A DNA stretch of 64,000 nt from Tetrapyrgos nigripes. Taxonomy: Eukaryota; Basidiomycota; Agaricomycetes; Agaricales; Campanellaceae. Numbering within the stretch: the first letter of the stretch is position 1; each line of letters begins with the position of its first letter. Made by a program: the position numbers and the translations under genes. Of the stretch, positions 59,482 through 64,000 are shown piece after piece. The notes under the pieces are model-generated. The model was not told the DNA's origin. It saw only the letters and a program-made list of their open reading frames with translations, and searched no databases. The stretch is from assembly GCA_013368315.1 (NCBI GenBank), contig JAACJM010000320.1:1-64000 (forward strand), in the 5' to 3' direction.

Positions 59482-61239
59482 TGACACAGATGTGTTCTCT
59501 CTGTGGCTGCCAGTGTCACTGGGAACCCATCTTGACACAACCATCTTCCAGAATAGCACGTCGTCAAATAAATCACCGTCTGCAGCAAAGTGTAAATTCT
59601 CTAGCTTGGGAACTAGAGGAGAGGATGATGCCAAACCATGATCAAAGGCATGAAGAGTCGTGAGGAGTAAAGGAGTGATGAGATCCCGGAATTGAAAGAC
59701 AGTGTCATCTTCAAGTGGATACGGTGCAAAGTCGTAATCTTTGCGGCAAATTTCTCTGATGCGAAGCTCTACCAGGAAAGGGTGGAGCTTCAGCAGCGAG
59801 CAGAGGTCATTTTCGGGCAGCGAGATATAGTCAATGTGAAGAACCAATAATAAGCACGACGAGCGCTGGAAAAAATCTGCAAATGTCCGGTATGGCCAGT
59901 TGCGTTTGAACATTCGTTCCACGTCGGTATCCCACTCGTCCACCCCTTCGTAGAAATTTCTGATAGCCAAGTTGGTCAGAGATGGAAGAGTGAGTTTGTC
60001 GATTAGGAGTTTGAGCAAATGCCTCCAAAATATCGTAGCCCGCCTCATAGTTTGACATCTGGAATTCCACCATGGAGAGATGGGGCAGAGTCTGCCAAAG
60101 AATTTCATCGGGTTCAGGTACAAAGCTATGGTCTACTTCTGCATAAACCATGGATTTGAGGCTCGGAAAGTTGTAGAGCTCTCCGTTGTAGATGCTCGGT
60201 CCACAGATCATCTCGAAATTGGAGATCTGATTGCGCGGAGTGAAGGCTCGTAGTTTGTCGGGGGAGGGAGCTTGGTAGTTTTTTAGGGAATGAAGTTGAG
60301 GAGCAGAGTTGAAAAGAAACAGGTCGGGTAGTCCGTCTCCAGCACGATAATGTCGAACCTCGAGGGTCTCAAGGAGAGGAAATGACTTCCCGCTGATCAA
60401 TGAAGGAAACTTCGCTTCCAAAAGGCCGCCTATCTGAGCGTGTTGCCATCGAGCGCTCTCCTCGACAAGTGGCCGAACCAAAGGGCCGGTGTCGTCACTG
60501 ACATAGGACCCTAAATTGACTGACAATGGACGGGATTTGGAACGCAAAAGGCACAGCCTAACCGGTTGTTCGAGACGAGAATGAAAGGAAGAATAGGAGG
60601 GCAACCCGAGCTTCAGGTTACTCCACAGTCGCGAGATGTCCATGACATCTGGCGCCAGCCGCTACACACTGAAGCAAGCGTGAACGGAAGGCACCCAGTC
60701 CTTTCCACCCCGATATCAAACGTTATTGGATGTCCATCACAGATGGCTATAAAGATGCGAGTCAACAACTCGACAGGTAACCGCCGTATGGGAGCTGAAA
60801 GAGACTTCAACTGCTCGTCGTGTTTGCTCAGCAGCTCTTGTTGCTCTTGGAGGTACAGAAAACGCGACCGGAGTTGAGACATTGCCCAATAAAAACATCG
60901 CATATCATCCTCGACGTCCCGCTGGATCTGCAGAGCTGAGGAAGGAGAGAGGGGGACAGTCCAGCATGCTGTTGATGCGAGCAGACACGTTTCCTGGGTC
61001 GCAGCGACTTCTGTAAGGTTTGATACCACCACAGCTTGGGCAGAACATCGTAGCTATGTTTGACGGAGAGAAGAAAAAGGGCTGAGTGTCAATGGTTTGG
61101 AGATGTAGCGCCGATGTGGTCGGCAGTGAAAGCGTTTTCTTTCTCAAACGTGACTGTTTTCGACTTGCTCTTCAACCATCATCTGACATCATCGCCCATT
61201 GTCCCGGTTCTCCATGAATATGAACACGTCTACCCCTCT

Positions 61240-61652
61240 TCAAAACGCAATCTTGAGTATAATGCTAGCCTTCAAACTTTCCGACTCTGATATACGAACA
61301 ATTGTTGGTTCTATTGCTTCGCTGAAGCTGCAAGATGTCCCATATATACGGAAAATGGTGCGTAACAGCTTGATAACTTTCATAAAAACTTTCTGAGGAT
61401 TCGCTATGTGATAGGTCATCGTCCTTAATAACGTCCATATCCGATCCACTTCTTCTATCAGCTTTCTTCCATCACCCCGGGCTAGAAAAATCTTCTGGGT
61501 ATACTGTTCCTCTGGTTAGCGACAAAATAGGAATTTTCGCAACCACTAGTGGACGACGCGCTCTTCAGGTCTTCAAGTAGACGGATGAGGCTCAAGTGCT
61601 CCATGTCTTTGTCCACTAGCGGCACTCGGACTGCGCCAAAGGCTGTCGACAT
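61240..61652 (-). other. small conserved minus-strand segment upstream of F-box E
   Basis: From the ATG at 61652 it reads MSTAFGAVRVPLVDKDMEHLSLIRLLEDLKSASSTSGCE and ends at a stop near 61480. A second block in another frame reads MDVIKDDDLSHSESSESFYESYQAVTHHF and ends YIRVGKFEG near 61275. Copies B and D have both parts in altered form. The preserved protein-like text argues for a former small gene. Confidence 0.4.
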
Positions 61653-63507
61653 TTTGTCTCTTCTCGCGTTTCTTACTTGTCACTTGTTGAGTCGAAATTT
61701 GAGGTTTAAGTTGGGATACCACTCTTGCAAACTCCGTTCCTTCATTTTTGGTGACTTTTGTCGTCGTTTGTTTTCATTTGTAGCTGCTAATGTCGCAACA
61801 ACTACATTACCATCAGCGGAAGACTGTACGGTACTCCTGATCCCAGCTCTGTGGACTCTGCGCTTCAAGCTTCAAGTCTCGTTGGTCTGAACGACGCTTG
61901 TCTGCGAACTGTCCGCCTATTGCGTTGTCTTTTGTTTATTTCTGGCAATTAACGCTCAGGTCTCGTCCTACGACCTCATTCAGCTTCGTTCTTTTAACCC
62001 GGGGTCTTTGCTGACCGGGGGTATGTAACTAACAGGGACTCAAAGTCGATAGCGTGCGTCCAGAAGGTCACACTCAGCACATTCCACCGCTCTTCTTTAT
62101 TCCTCGTAGACCCCAGGTCCGCCGATGTCACAAGGAAGGCCCATCTAACACCGGTAGTTTCCACTGTCACGATTGACTGTATATCGAATTATGACAAGGA
62201 AACTGCATCTGGAGCTGCCAGCAGACAGTCGCTGCTTCTGCACGCTGTTAGCGAACTCATTTTGGCGATTCTGGTACTACTGTTGTGCTTTATGTTACAA
62301 ATTGGTTACAAAGCCAGTGTAGTGCGTGTTTCCTTAGTATACACATGTACTCAATTCTATCTCGAGTTCTAGATGACCTTATCCAGACCGTTGAACCACT
62401 GGCACTATGTTAAACGATCTGAACAAACGAGTCTTTGTGCTACTAGCGATCTTCGTTGACCTGTAATCAAGCGATATCCAGCTCGATGCCGCGCTTCAAG
62501 TCTCTTTATTCTGAACAGCATATGTTTCCGACCCGCCCGCTTATTGACTTTTCTTTGTCCTGGCGATTACAGTTCTCCTCTTTCGGCTCTTCTCTTTCGG
62601 TTGTCCCATTCGGTACACGCTTCTCTCTTTGTGCTTATCGCCTGAAGTGAGTCGGGTGACTCTACGCGACAACGGGAAATCAAATTCGACTGAGTGGGTG
62701 GACGTTCTCGTTATTGCTTTTCCGCTATTAGTCTAGTCCAGGAAAAGTGGGTCCAAAGTTTTGTCGTGGTTGCTTGTCCACGACTGTAATCTCGTAACCA
62801 GACTGACTATGCAGAATACTATGCGTACATAGTAGTCTGGGCTAGAACCACCGCACGTAAGAGGGCTTCCGGTCCATGATTCCGAAACGAAAATTCTTCA
62901 CAGTCAATTTGACACCAAGACTATCCTTGTCCCTGAGTCCGTGGACATCACAAGGAAGGCACATATAACTATAACAGAAGCTGCCACTACCACGATTGTC
63001 GGTATATTTGATTACTACAAGGAAACTGTATGATAGCCAGTGGACTAATTACTGCCACACGCAGCTAGTGAAGTTCGAACTCATTGTAATGGAAACAAAA
63101 TGGAACGTCAACCGAGTCATGGGGGTACGTTTGGTCTTTATTTTGAGGCCAGTGTACATACTAGTCAAGAATTTTGCTTTCTTAAGACGTGCGTATATCA
63201 GGAAAACCCCGAGTTTCTGGCGATCTTTTTCGGCTGTTTTCGGTGGGGTTTTACTGATGGTACATGTACTCAATTATATCTCATGTTTTAGCTCGATCCT
63301 ACGCAGACATGGGAATCTGAACGTACGCCACCCGTGTGATCTTTTCGGTCGAGGTGTCTTCTCTCTGTTCCGCGGTCGTAGTGGCGTCTTGCTGACTGAT
63401 CCTCAAGGTTAGAAGTAGTTGAAAAGACGGCTTAAGGTTCAGCCACAATTGAATGGGGTATATTCATTCGCGTCGTTAACTGAACCTTGTTATCATTCTC
63501 TCCCAAC
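61653..63507. other. spacer upstream of P450-4, with an internal duplication
   Basis: The module spacer seen before P450-1 and P450-2 appears here twice, around 62090-62260 and 62930-63070 (both with cacaaggaaggc and cacgattg). No gene recognised. Confidence 0.5.
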
Positions 63508-63527
63508 GTTAAAAGGCCCAGGGCCAC
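63508..63527 (+). promoter_or_regulatory. conserved TATA-like box of P450-4
   Basis: GTTAAAAGGCCCAGGGCCAC, 26 bases before the ATG. Confidence 0.6.
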
Positions 63528-63553
63528 TCTGCGTAAACACACCTCTTCAAACC

Positions 63554-64000
63554 ATGCTCAACACACCGTATCTCCTTGCAATCCCTGTTCTTCTCGTCAT
63601 CTATAATCTTTGCGGATATATCCTGCGTCGACCTCGACAGACACTCTCTTATCCACCTGGACCGAAAGGGCTTCCTATCATTGGCTCATTCTTTGATATG
63701 TTGACACCTCGCACTGAACATGACGCTCAGTGGGCAATATACCGGGACATGGGCAACATGTATCACTCCGACGTCTTGCACATCGATATTCTCGGAGACC
63801 ATACGGTCGTCTTGAACTCTGCCAAGGCCGCAGAAGAGTTGTTGGAGAGGAGGTCTGGAATTTATTCGAGCAGGCCTAGTAAGTCTCTTGGTCATTCGAG
63901 CTCAATGAACTCGAATTGATGAAATTTTGATTCTTAGCAATGCATATGGCGAATGAATCAGGGTGAGTTTTGTATCAGCTAGATAAATGTCTGTAAACCT
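63554..64000 (+). CDS. cytochrome P450 monooxygenase, copy 4, 5' end only
   Basis: Exon 1 (63554-63878, 325 bases as in copies 1 and 2) and exon 2 (63938-63962, 25 bases) are in the window. The rest lies beyond its end. The N-terminus has the membrane anchor MLNTPYLLAIPVLLVIYNLCGYILRR and hinge [13 protein letters not shown], then [39 protein letters not shown] as in the other copies. I chose the ATG at 63554 because it aligns with the other three genes. The frame is open further upstream, but that part does not align. No defect is visible so far. Confidence 0.85.

Larger units (their letters stand above)
57795..61048 (-). pseudogene. F-box protein copy E, frameshifted and split by a 1.5-kb element
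   Basis: This is the closest paralogue of copy B, including its flanks. From the ATG at 61048 it reads MFCPSCGGIKPYRSRCDPGNVSARINSML. The frame shifts near 60960. Coiled coil and F-box core (LSAPIRRLPVELLTRIFIAICDG) follow. A missing base near 60640 shifts it again (SGWRQ then MDISRLWSNLKL). A third shift lies near 60035, in the region where copy B reads NHLLKLLIDK. The region lost in copy B (LTNLAIRNFYEGVDEWD) is present here. After SRWVPSDTGSHRENTSV, at about 59481, a transposable element interrupts the gene. The last codons (LCVLGRALREDVDLKLQHLKKAGLDFALL) lie at 57945-57795. It cannot be functional. Confidence 0.88.

Noticed and set aside
1..64000. CRISPR arrays, bacterial operons, riboswitches
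   Set aside because: Introns, TA and 8-bp target duplications and gene families are eukaryotic; the tandem repeats lack CRISPR repeat-spacer structure.

Overview
The window looks like nuclear DNA of an agaricomycete (mushroom-forming basidiomycete). Introns are many and short (about 50-80 nt) with GT-AG ends and occasional GC-AG ends. Families that expand in such genomes recur: multi-exon cytochrome P450s, F-box proteins with an N-terminal coiled coil, an NB-ARC/TPR receptor-like protein, a chitin synthase fragment, and Tnp2, Copia, Tc1, MULE and hAT mobile elements. All calls come from reading the sequence; no search was run.

Layout. 1-1.3 kb: 3' part of a Tnp2 (CACTA-type) transposase gene, broken by a one-base deletion. 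2-6 kb: two F-box genes, A (+, 5'-truncated) and B (-, broken). 7-28 kb: three cytochrome P450 genes on the + strand. P450-1 (7.3 kb) is intact except for one missing base. P450-2 (14.5 kb) and P450-3 (25.6 kb) have complete 15-exon frames of 564 and 555 codons. P450-1 and P450-2 are each followed by a dead 3' fragment of a chitin synthase gene (-) joined to the first codons of an F-box gene (-), so about 7 kb was duplicated as a unit. A fourth P450 starts at 63.55 kb and runs off the window.

29.5-36 kb: a 6.5-kb Copia LTR retrotransposon on the minus strand with 399-bp LTRs and a GTTCA target duplication. 36-57.4 kb: an AT-rich, strongly CpG-poor block. It holds a 934-residue NB-ARC/TPR gene, a SWIM zinc-finger gene piece, a broken MULE transposase, a deleted Copia derivative inside a 63-bp minisatellite, an intact Tc1/mariner element, and two MITEs whose ends and target duplications can be read exactly. 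57.8-61 kb: F-box gene E (-), split by a 1.5-kb element with 34-bp terminal inverted repeats. 61-64 kb: spacer and P450-4.

How it fits together. The repeated unit is a minus-strand F-box 5' end, a spacer, then a plus-strand P450, seen four times in various states of completeness. It appears to be a P450 cluster amplified together with flanking F-box and chitin synthase debris, then split by transposon insertions. Only P450-2, P450-3, probably P450-4, the NB-ARC/TPR gene and the Tc1 transposase look able to make full proteins.
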